NCBI GenBank assembly: GCA_024114885.1
Contig: CP099424.1
Span: 1,984,001-2,048,000 of the forward strand
DNA: 64,000 nucleotides
Direction: 5' to 3'
Source of the DNA: Septoria linicola
Taxonomy: Eukaryota > Ascomycota > Dothideomycetes > Mycosphaerellales > Mycosphaerellaceae
The notes beneath the pieces were generated by a model. The model did not search any database. It was not told where the DNA came from and saw only the letters and a list, made by a program, of their open reading frames with translations. The translations under genes were made by a program, and so were the position numbers. Shown here piece after piece: positions 20,434 to 30,488 of the stretch. Position 1 is the stretch's first letter. Each line of letters begins with the position of its first letter.

Positions 20434-21345
20434 ATGTGGAGATATGCTCGTGGCTGCCATTCTGGCCATTCATCGGCAGTTCAGCAATTCGCTATAAAGT
20501 TGCTCTCGAAAGGCAGCGATCGGGATGGCAAAGCACTCTGGTCAGGCAGTCACGTCCGGCTGCTGCAAACTTCTTCAAGCACACAGTCTAGCACTGGACA
20601 ATGGACCAAAAAGCAGTTGGATAGCATGAGATCCCTATTTGGCGATGGGAGGAGACTCGCCGATGTGGCAGCAGCACTCAACAGAAGCAAGTATGCCATA
20701 CAACAGGTCGCACGCTGGGATCCGATAAAAAAGGGTTGGTGGACTCCAGAACGACCGATGGACATTGCCAAATTCCGCAAAGGAGAAAGCCCACAACACA
20801 GCACTGCAGATGAGTTGGACTTAGCCACAGGTCCCCACGTCTCCCACCGGAAAGCTTGGGACAAGGCTGAAGATGAACGTGCACATGAATTACTGAAGTC
20901 CGGCATGTCCACACGCAAGATTGCTGCGGAACTTGGACGATCAGTGGACAGTGTCCGATCTCGAGTGTTCAAACGCAAAGAGGAGAGCTCCGAGGTACGA
21001 CCATTTTCCTCAGAAGAGGACGAAAGGATACGTGCTCTCAGCAGTAAGCGTTGCTCCGCTGAGGAGCTCCAAGAATTCATGCCTCATAGATCGCTAGATG
21101 CCATCAAAGCCCGAGCGAGGGATCTAGGCGTGGCCAAGTACCTGAAAGCTAAGCCATGGACCGACGAAGAAGTTCTGAAGTTGTGTCGCTTGCGTGCGAA
21201 ATCACTATCATTCCGAGAGATAGCACTTCAGCTACCAGGAAGGACCGGTTCAGCATGCAAGTTCAAACATCAGTACATGCCGGAACACCTACGTCCCAAG
21301 ATAGAAGAGACAACGATCAAGCCTTTAGACACGGCAATGGAATGA
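20434..21345 (+). CDS. Myb/SANT-like protein with five repeats (paralogue C, divergent)
   Basis: Intronless, 303 residues from the ATG at 20434; the frame is open upstream but has no earlier ATG. Repeats lie at about 57-94, 102-115 (degenerate: WWTPERPMDIAKF, with the recognition helix lost), 141-178 (AWDKAEDERAHELLKSG...KIAAELGRSVDSVRSR), 189-229 and 240-280 (PWTDEEVLKLCRLRAK...ALQLPGRTGSACKFKHQY). The same five positions are used as in paralogues A and B, but sequence identity looks lower, so this is the most diverged copy. The N-terminus (MWRYARGCHSGHSS...) is again short, basic and hydrophobic. Forms a head-to-head pair with paralogue B. Confidence 0.76.
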   Translation: MWRYARGCHSGHSSAVQQFAIKLLSKGSDRDGKALWSGSHVRLLQTSSSTQSSTGQWTKKQLDSMRSLFGDGRRLADVAAALNRSKYAIQQVARWDPIKKGWWTPERPMDIAKFRKGESPQHSTADELDLATGPHVSHRKAWDKAEDERAHELLKSGMSTRKIAAELGRSVDSVRSRVFKRKEESSEVRPFSSEEDERIRALSSKRCSAEELQEFMPHRSLDAIKARARDLGVAKYLKAKPWTDEEVLKLCRLRAKSLSFREIALQLPGRTGSACKFKHQYMPEHLRPKIEETTIKPLDTAME

Positions 21346-22367
21346 GAATGAATGCATCTGCATCGTATGCGGCATATGAGTACTTGGCAAATGCTCCACG
21401 GACTCTGAGACTTCTTCCAGGCGTCCGAATGCTCCCGACAGGCCAAGCCACTGCGATGGCAGACATGCGCGAGCTATCAACGGGCTGTGTCTGAATCACA
21501 TTGAAAGCTAGCTTACCGAGCCGTTGCAGAAGATACGGCATCCACAATGGACGGCGTGTGTGGTCGTTGAGCACCGGTCCGAGCTGACCCAGAAGAGCAA
21601 AAGGCTCAAAACGGCAATCCGAAGGATGAGAGGGAGAGCCGCACGAGCGATATTTCGCGTCAAGATGTCGCTTATATCTTCGATGTCTCACACGACATGC
21701 GCATGGCAGTGGACCATGGAGATGTTGGGTCCATCGGACCCCATGGGAGCCCCAAGTCTCGACACATGGAGTGGGAACCATCAACACGCCGATGCAAGGA
21801 AAGCCACACGGTAACTGGGCAATGCTTCCCTATGCTAAGACTTGCGGCGTCCAGCTGAAGCACTCCAAGCCAATGACCAGTCTCGCCAAGAGGATCTTCA
21901 TTTAATTCCAAGACCGCTTATGCATCTTGACACTTCGATGTTCACGTGTCCAGAAAAAGTATCGGAGCCGAGTCGGTAATGTGTCAAACAGAGAACAAAT
22001 GGGCAAGGATGATACACCTGCTACGGACGGAAGTGCGAAGCAGGCAGTGGGTACACGAGAAGTTGTCGGCCTTGCATGCTGAACGCGGGCGAGCCGCCAA
22101 GGAGATAATGGAGCCTCAACTGCTGTTCAGTCACTGCAAGTGACAATTTAGCGAATGCGGCGGGAAGTCTAAGGGAAGGATTCGATCGTTCAGGACGTTG
22201 GCCAAGGTCTGGGCGACGGCAAGGTATCATCGTGCACTTGCAATGATGACATGATAGAGAGTACAAGAAGGTGGTGTGCACCACATTATGTTTCCAAGAC
22301 TGTCACACCGCATCTCCCCGCCTGTGCTCCTCTCTCAACCTCAGCTCTGCCATACTGAATCGACAGA
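21346..22367. other. Intergenic region, no gene recognised
   Basis: About 1 kb between paralogue C and the permease gene, presumably the permease promoter. Short frames on both strands lack recognisable patterns. Confidence 0.55.
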
Positions 22368-24075
22368 ATGGAGTCTACTGGCAAGTCCGCTGAGCCAGTA
22401 GCCGTAGGCGTGCTTGCGACTACGAAACAGAGCTTAGCAGACCTCTTTCGATGGGAGCAGAGAGTGGAGATCACAAATGAGTTTGAAGAATCTCGAACGG
22501 AATGGCAGCGACCAGCTCCACTGAAGAATCCCATCTCGCTCCTGGCACAGCTTTCGCCTACAGCATGGATATTCTTCATCGTGGGCTTCGCATCGTGGTC
22601 GGTAAGTGTATAGCTTCTCAGGTCATTACAACGAAACAGCTTCTGACATTAGACAGGCCGACGCATTCGACTTTCACGCGCTCAGTATCCAGACTACGAA
22701 GCTGGCAGATTATTACAACACCTCAAACACGAACATTACGACTGCGATTACGCTAACTCTTCTCCTGCGATCGATTGGAGCTGCTATCTTTGGACTGGCT
22801 GGTGATCAGTTTGGCAGAAAATGGCCCATGGTGTTCAACATGATCATTCTTGGCATCTTGCAAATTGCCACGATCTACAGCACTACATTCGGCCAGTTCC
22901 TTGCTGTTCGATCGCTGTTCGGGTTGTTCATGGGTGGAGTCTGTAAGTCAACGACAACACGTTTGGTATCTGGAACAACAGCTGACTTCGATTCAGATGG
23001 TAATGCTATTGCCATGGCTCTCGAGAACTGCCCAGTTGAAGCTCGTGGTCTGATGTCCGGAATCCTGCAACAAGGATACTCCTTTGGCTATGTCTGCGCC
23101 GCCTGCGCCAATCTGGGAGTAGGAGGCTCGACCGAATCGTGGAAGACCGTCTTCTGGATTGCTGCAGGTCTCAGCATCGGTGTTGGACTGCTTCGTATAG
23201 CGTTCCCAGAAAGCAAGCAATTCCGCGAGCGCAAGGCTGCTGGTCATCAAGGCGCTGCACCTGGAGTCTTCTGGGCTGAGACCAAGAGAATGCTGGCGAA
23301 AGAGTGGAAGATGTGCATTTACTGCATCATCCTCATGACTTGGTTCAACTACTACTCGCACACGAGCCAGGACAGCTATACCACTTTCATGCGAACACAG
23401 AAAGGCATGGAAAACCACAATGCCTCGATTGCCAGTATCCTTATGAAGACTGGAGCATGTGTTGGTGGTACAATCATTGGCTACCTGAGTCAGTGGGTCG
23501 GACGTCGCCGAGCTATGGTTGTATCTGCCCTGATTAGCGCCATGCTCATCCCTGCTTGGATTCTGCCAACTTCGCTTGGGGGACTTTCGGCTTCTGGCTT
23601 CATGATTCAGTTCTTCGTGCAAGGTGCCTGGGGAGTTATTCCTATCCACCTGAACGAGCTTTCGCCTCCAGCTTTCCGATCCTCGTTCCCAGGTATCACA
23701 GTAAGTCACTGCTTTGTCACATCTCAAGCGTGCTTCGCTAATCTCCCGTAGTACCAACTCGGAAACATGATCTCGTCGCCTAGCGCGCAGATCGTCAATG
23801 CGATTGCTGAGTCGCATCTGATTAGACCTGCAAGCGGCGTGGGTGATGATGTGCCAGCCTACGGCCCAGTCATGGGCGTTGCAACCGCAATCATCGCTCT
23901 CGGAATTGCAGTCACTGCGGCTATTGGCCCGGAGAAGCGAGGCTCAAAATTCGAGAATGCTGTGATCGGTGGCCAGACTGCCGTCAATGTTGAGAAGATC
24001 AAGGATGTTGAGCGAGGCGAGAGCATCGACAAGCCGACCACGGACATCCAGCTCGAGAATGTCGAGAAGAAGTGA
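22368..24075 (+). CDS. Jen1-type monocarboxylate/proton symporter (MFS)
   Basis: Four exons, 22368-22601, 22657-22942, 22997-23700 and 23752-24075, give about 515 residues with about 12 membrane spans. Jen1-type permeases import lactate, pyruvate or other short carboxylates with protons at the plasma membrane. The signature NYYSHTSQDSYTT (23349-23387) fits the Jen family motif N-x-x-[ST]-H-x-[ST]-Q-D-x-x-x-T exactly. GDQFGRKWPM is the MFS loop 2-3 motif. Introns are 55, 54 and 51 bp; the 54-bp intron contains no stop and keeps frame. The long hydrophilic C-terminus has many Lys, a likely target for ubiquitin-driven turnover. Next to it, on the opposite strand, lie the broken P450 and quercetinase genes. 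Confidence 0.9.
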
Positions 24076-24212
24076 GCCACGATAGTAACGACAAATTCAT
24101 GAATGACGAGAACGGATATGCTGCATGGTATGCGCGAATGAGCTTAGCAATGAATAGCCCACGACATACCTGCTGATGCATGCAAATGCGACTCTAAAGA
24201 CAATTGCTCTGC

Positions 24213-26003
24213 TCACGTCCTTGGCGCGATCTTGCACTCAAACTTCTGCTTGACGAACCACCTGTTATTCGTCGCCCACTCTTTGGGTTGGGTCTTGCCG
24301 ACATGCTCGATATTAAATCTTCTGTAGATCTGGACCAAGACTTTGTTCATCTCGAGCAAAGAAATGTTCTTGCCGATGCAGGTTCTTGAGCCCGCCCCGA
24401 ACTATCACGTCTCTGGTCAGCGAAAGACTGATGTAGCCTGGATTTTGTGGTTCCTACAGAGAACAAATTCTCATTCATCAGTGACACTTCTTCCTTTGAT
24501 CTGAGCCAAAGTTCAGGTTGGAAGAGATCAGCATCAGTGCCGAAGATCTCTTCGTCGTGGTGGAGGACCCAAGCATTGACACCGACACAGGTCTAAGGAC
24601 GGTCGTCAGCACATCATTACAGCATGTCAACACTTCGAGACCACTCACTCCAGCTGGGAAGTAGTAGCCTGCTAACTCAGCACCTCCATGTGGCACGATT
24701 CTTGCGAGTGGCAGCCCCACAGCAGGATGCATGCGCAAAGCTTCCTTGATCACGGCTTGCAGATAAGGCATCTTCTGTGCTTCTGCAAAGGTCACCGGAT
24801 CTGAGATCGTTCCTTCGGCTTGGAAGTCCGCGATCTCTTTCTGCAGCTTCTCTCTGCAGACCGGATTCTGGAGTAGATGATACAGAACAGCTGAAAGCGA
24901 CACAGCTGTAGTGTCGGATCCCGCAACGATGTTCGAGCCAACGCCGTTCTGCAGGGCCATCTCGTCAATCCTGCCTCCGGCGCGCATGTCGAGCAGCTTG
25001 GACAAGAAGTCATCGCGGTCGGTGGTCGCCTTGCCGACTTTACGTTCACCGATGCGGTCATCGATGAAGTCTTGCAGTGGCTGCATTGGATTCCGAAGAC
25101 CCAGGAACGCGGTCACCGCGCAGAATGTGCGGTGAATTCCTGGAAGCAAGAAGCCTACAAAGCTTCCATATACCAGGCTGAAATCGATGGCGTCGAGAAT
25201 ACCGATGTTGTCGTAGCCGCGTTCCATCATGCCAAAGGACTTGCCGACCGTGATCTCGCCGATCACATCGAAAGCCTGGCGATGGTCAGTAAAAAGATAC
25301 AACTCATGATTCAGAATACGTACGTAGAACTACATCCAACTCGGCACATCCAATGCTTGGGCCTTCTCTGCGAACATAGAGAACTTCGAGACCAAGACGT
25401 CAGTGCAGCGATCCACAAACTGTTCGTAGGAGACCATAGTCGACATCGAATACAGCGCAGCGACTTGGCGACGTGCTTGAGCATGGCTGTGTGGATCGAG
25501 ATCGTTGAACAAGTTGGCCTTGGTAGGATCTGGCTGACCGAACGGTATGTAAAAGGTGCTCTTGACAAACTTGGATCCATGTCCGTAAATCTTCTTGATC
25601 GCCAGACGGTCGCTAATGCTGTAAGTGCCCGGGGCTACACGAACGACAGATCCTGCAATTGTGTTAGTGGAGGATTGGACGAGATCCTGATCAGATTCAC
25701 CATGTTTCTGATGCAGGTCGATATTGACTTGCTCGAACGCTCCTTTGTGTAAAGCTCGACCTCGCCATAGTCTTGTGAAGCGTGCGAGGAATGGTCCTGG
25801 CACTTTTCTGAGAGGATCTCCCACTATGCGTATACGAGAGAGACCAGACCTAAGACGCCTGCGAAAAGTGCGAGGTTGCTTGGTTGCGAGATCAACTTCA
25901 GAAGAACAGAATGGTCCCCGATGTGGTCGTTTGGTATCGAGGGAGGCGTACTGTGGTCAAAGTAATTGCTAGCTGTGCTAGCTAGAATACAAGTGTCGTG
26001 CAT
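24213..26003 (-). pseudogene. Cytochrome P450 (pisatin demethylase-like), disrupted
   Basis: Fungal microsomal P450 with every landmark in order: LRKVPGPFLARFTRLW near the N-terminus, the I-helix AGSDTT (about 24920), the ExxR motif KEALRMHP (about 24740) and the heme loop FGAGSRTCIGKN (about 24365-24401). Introns that restore the family sequence are 25653-25700, 25276-25323, 24593-24648 and 24402-24457; the C-terminus is at 24213. Two lesions are visible. (1) A TAG at 25330-25332 replaces the residue between SWM and FY|AFDVIGEI, where relatives have Gln. (2) A hydrophobic anchor LALFAGVLGLVSLVY, open from an ATG at 26003, ends one base out of frame with IVGDPLRK near 25828. Plant-associated relatives detoxify pisatin or hydroxylate phenolics, but the substrate here is unknown. 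Probably inactive unless the lesions are assembly errors. Confidence 0.72.
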
Positions 26004-26685
26004 CTAGAGGTTTTAAGTTCTTGGAACTACCCTTTGAGGCAATTTGGAGTGGTGCCCTTGCGGAATCCTGGAGTCCCGCAAGCCGAAGACTGGTGACGCT
26101 GGCATGGGATTCGCGACGAGCTAAAGTCATGGCAGCGTATAGACTGGCATTTCTAGAGGAAGTCACCCCACTAATGTAGCATTCAAGGCCCACCTGACAT
26201 TCGTAGCCAAAGCCATTCGGCGGAAGATGGCTGTGGGACATCCGGGGCGGACTGACGGGCCATATAGATGCGATATATCGATTTACCAAGCCATTCGTGG
26301 CTATAATCAAGACAGGATCCCTCACATGCTGCACTCTTGGCCGAGATCGCGACGAATCTGGGATATGACGAGGCGGGAAAACCGGTCGAGAAGAGCGAAG
26401 GGCATTCGACCGGCGTAAAGTTTCTGACTACTTCGTGCACGATATAGCAGCGTTCATCCAGTATTCGATAAGTCCCGCACGTCCAGCCCAGCGCTCGCGC
26501 GCTCTGCTACTCACGCTGTGAAAGTGTTCGACAATCCTCATCACCAACTCCCTGGCCCCACCGCCTTTCAATTGCGGGGTTTCCATTTGGTCTCCTGATG
26601 CGTTCAACAGCAACACTGGGAAGCAGGAACGGTAACATCAACCTCAATCAACATCGTCAGCGTCCAGTATGAAATGCATCGCGCA
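26004..26685. other. Intergenic region, no gene recognised
   Basis: About 680 bp between the P450 and quercetinase genes, both on the minus strand. It would hold the P450 promoter and the quercetinase 3' UTR. No RNA gene or repeat was recognised. Confidence 0.55.
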
Positions 26686-27918
26686 TCATGCGTTGTACGT
26701 GGGAAAGACGGGAAAATCCCAAGCTTGAGCCGTAGCCAAGAGCTCCTGGTCGAGACCTTGGTCCCCAGCAGCAACATAAAGGAACTTCGTGAAGGCGGCC
26801 ATGGAGTAGTATTGGAACGGAGTACCTCCAGGAACGAATGCGACATCTCCTGAGATAAGGCTTGCGCTCTCATTGCCAATGTTCACGGTCAAAGATCCTT
26901 CCAGAACTTGTACCGCCGTGTGGTCGACAAGCTGCCAGGTCGGGATACTGATATTGGGGTCCTGGCGACTGAGTGTTATGGTGCCTTGCGTAAAGTTGTG
27001 TTCGCCAGTAGCTGGAGTCACGAATGGTTGCACGATCTGCCAGGATCCTGTGTCATTGTTGATAAACTTAGGACCCCAGTTTGCCGCCACGAAGTACGGA
27101 GATCCAGCCTGCGAAGGAATCGTGTTGGGGCCATCGTGCCACACTGCACTTGAGGGGCTTGTGCCATTGATCAGGTCGCGCGTAGCAGTGAAATTGAGCT
27201 GGGCATGAACATCGAAGGACTCCAGCTGAGTAATGATGTCCGCCGAAGAGCCCGTGTTGGTCGATTCTGCAACGACCGTAGGCGAGTATGGACTTTTGCT
27301 TGCGTACGTAACATTCTCGGTGGCCAGAAAGAAGAACAGGTCTTCAAATTTCCCGGGGGCGATTACGCCAATCATTCGGTATCTGGTGACACGATCTGGA
27401 AAGTATGGGTTGCCCCAGATGGCACGGATCCGTAGTCACCCGCAGTCAAAAGGCGCGCATCAGTAGCATTGCCTTTGTGCGCCCATAGTTGGAAACGACC
27501 TATTATGCATAGTATGTCAGCAGAGCAACCAAGCCACATGAGATGTTCGAAGGCGCCGCTCTCACCCTGTCCGGCAATGGGAAGTGGTGCTGATAACGTT
27601 GAATCAAACATGCGTCTCCTACTCACCTTTCAGACAGAAGAAGTTCTCGTGGTGCAGTTCATGGATATGAGGAAGCACACCCAAGTCTCCAGATGCTAAG
27701 GCATTAGTCGTGAGAAGGCTGAATTTGTTCCCAGAAGCGGCTCCAGTGATGGGGAATCGGTAGGTCTGAGCACCGATGGTGAGAGCCTGAGCATTCGCGT
27801 AATGCTCGATCGCATACGGGCGGACGTAGTCCGGGGCTTGGTCCACCCAGAGTGAAGCCCAGCCACAGGCGACGAAGCAGGCCAACGAGATACAGGTCCT
27901 GATAGGCATGATTTCCAT
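26686..27918 (-). pseudogene. Secreted quercetin 2,3-dioxygenase (bicupin), frameshifted
   Basis: Quercetinases open the flavonol C-ring with O2, releasing CO and a depside, using copper or another divalent metal. Exon 1 (27627-27918) starts with a signal peptide, CISLACFVACGWASLW, and contains HIHELHHENFFCLKG, whose two His and Glu are the metal ligands. A 127-bp intron (27500-27626) leads to GRFQLWAHKG and GATHTFQIV, which carries the next His ligand. At SPDTE the frame stops (TGA, about 27372). The family sequence resumes one base out of register as MIGVIAPGKFEDLFFF and runs through the second cupin (WQLVDHTAVQVLEGSLTV) to 26686. One missing A in a short A run explains it. Either a recent loss of function or a base-calling error. 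N-glycosylation sites are frequent, as expected of a secreted enzyme. Confidence 0.75.
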
Positions 27919-30488
27919 GAAGGTACTGCAGAGATTCTAGTCCAAAGTCCAGGCAGGATGGGCTTCGAGCAATATACTTGATCTCCTGGCATCGTACACA
28001 GAGCTTACCAGGGTCGAAAACCGAGATAGTTGATTAGAAGGAGGCCATCGAGGACCTGCATCTCTAGTGTGCGGACCATGTGGTCCACTCGATCTTCACA
28101 TATCTAAGGTTGAGTCGACTGTCAACATAGTATGCAGAGGCACTAAATCATGTGGTCCGAAGAGAATGAGTTCAGAACTTGCTTGCCCGTGTTGCTCGCG
28201 CTCGACAACTTCATGGAAGGATATAACACGACTTAATCATCTCGTGCTGGCTGCCTTGATCATGCAGCTGCGCATGCTCGCGATGTACGCGCATGTGCTA
28301 ATGTAGATGAGGTCCGGTATCTTGCATCGGGATGTGTTTAAAGGAGAGGCAGATATCCGGTAGAAGTCGTCTAACAGCACAGACTTTAGGGCTTGCTCCG
28401 TTCTGCCGAAAATTCCTGCCCATCTGCATCAGAAGTGTCTTGGCTCGGCAACTGAATGTCCTGTTTTTCGGATGAGACACTCCTTGCGACCTAGTAGTCG
28501 GTCAGTGATGACACGATAGCGAGCGAGCAGACAATGAAACCATGCAGAACTCGACAGTCGTGAGCACAAGCTGCAGACGAACCTAGGTGGTGCCTGACCA
28601 GGACTTTGCAAGGCGTCTTACGTTAACATTGCAGTGATAGATTGCTCTACCTTGCGACGCAAAAGCGGCTATGGTACGCTGGTGTGGCAGCGAAGTGGCA
28701 TGCAGACAATCAATCGCAATACTTGGAGATGACTGAGCTTCCAGATCATGCTAGCCATGGCAGACCGAGGCCAAGTTCTGGTAACAAAAACGGGACTTGC
28801 CAATAGCTGAGGATACCAACCAGACCACGGTCAGTGTCATGTCCGCCAGCGAAGGTATCAGCGTCGGTCGTTATTCAGTGGCAGTTCGCAAATTCTGCTC
28901 AGTGCCAGTCGCATAGACAGTCAACACAGGATGCCTTAGAACCTAGCTCACTATGGTTGACAGTAAGCAGTTGGCTTGTGTCAAAACACGCGCGAACGAG
29001 GTTTGACAATCGCCCTACCGAGTCTGTGGTGCGCTCGAGCGGACTGGAGTGAGACGCAGTGGCTCGAGAGCGAACTGCTCGATCTATATGTCGACTCTGC
29101 TAATGCCTCCGCTGTAAGGACGTTATCTGCAAATTTCTGCTTTCGGATTAGCACATGCCGTGTTCAGGAGACATGGCACGAGCCACGCCTTTATGGAGAT
29201 CATGGCGTTCTGGTCAACAAGGCTCGAGCACTTGATCAGGAAGAGAACAGCCTGGACTAAGTAAGTTGTTGTAAGACCACAGAGATCGGCTCCGCTCCGT
29301 CCATCACCGCACTCTTGCGATCACGTCGTGGTCAAGCAGCACATCAGTCGGCAGTATGCCTGAACCTCGATATCTTGCACATAGTCCGAAAGGACACAGA
29401 CTCCGCGAAGTTGTGACGCTCGCAAGCAAGGTCTTTGTCAGATCAGAGACTGCTGTACGAACTGAACGGTTCCCAGACTCAGTTCTGAAGAAGACACATG
29501 CAAGCTGACAAGTCAATCCGGTTCTTGCTGAGTGATTCTCGTCCACTGGTACAAAGCACACGGGACTGCGATCGTGATTCTCGATCACATCGACGCGTCG
29601 TTTTGGGCGTTCATGCAGACAGCTCTGTGGTTGGATTTTGTGGCTTTCGGAGCATCTTGCCGGGCCGCATGAGCATCTTAAGGTTTAGACGATCTTTCAG
29701 GAACAAGAGCAAAACCCCACTGTGCTGGTTGTGCGTCTGGATGGGGTCCCTTGTCTGTGGTTGCATTGTTTCGTCTTCGTCGACTTCACCTCCCCGGAAT
29801 AGACATGACGCTGGACTGTGTGCTGGAATACTTGCTATCACACTCAAGCTGCCAAGCATGCATGAAAGAACAATGTTCTGCCAAGCTGGTAATGTTACAG
29901 CATCTCAACTTGTGATGACGTGCTATGTTCCGAGCCGTCACGACAAGCCTGGCAGCCGACTCACGTAGCAGAATACCATCAATGGGCCTGACCTCCATCA
30001 AAGACTGCAAGTCCCATCAAAAAAGAGCGGCAAGCCCAATCAATGCGACGCATTTCAGGCGCTGAATCGTGTTACTTCTCGCTTTCTATTGACCAATGCA
30101 GAGTGATGAGGTGGCTCCAGCTGCCACGAGTCAGTGGCGCGAGGCGATCAGCGAATCCAACCACATTGAGCCTGCACGCTTGGCTATGTGGTCTCAGCAC
30201 AGCGGAGCATGACATACAGATCGGAGGACTGCTCTGTCAGGCACCGATGCTGTGGATGAGTTGCTTTGGTGACTGCAGGCCTGTGCGGAGAAAGCTTTGG
30301 GCATTCTCACGCGTGTTACCAGCCTCATGCTAAAAGGATGCGGTGCTTGACGCCCATGAGTCGCAAGACACACGCCATCTCGATGTCGGTTTGCCGCGTC
30401 AAATATAGCACGCGTCCAGGCCGGCACTCGTTTTTGATGCTCTCCTCGACTCTATTCGGCCTTTACGACTTCGGCCATCACGACAATA
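27919..30488. other. Long gene-free region
   Basis: About 2.6 kb without a supportable gene. Frames up to about 156 codons (29498-29968) have no family pattern. Base composition looks like the rest of the window, without the CpA/TpG loss of the RIP-mutated insert. It may hold the receptor promoter or unrecognised non-coding RNA. Confidence 0.5.

Noticed and set aside
29498..29968. 156-codon frame in the gene-free stretch before the receptor
   Set aside because: No domain, no consistent codon use and competing frames on the other strand. Not supportable as a gene.
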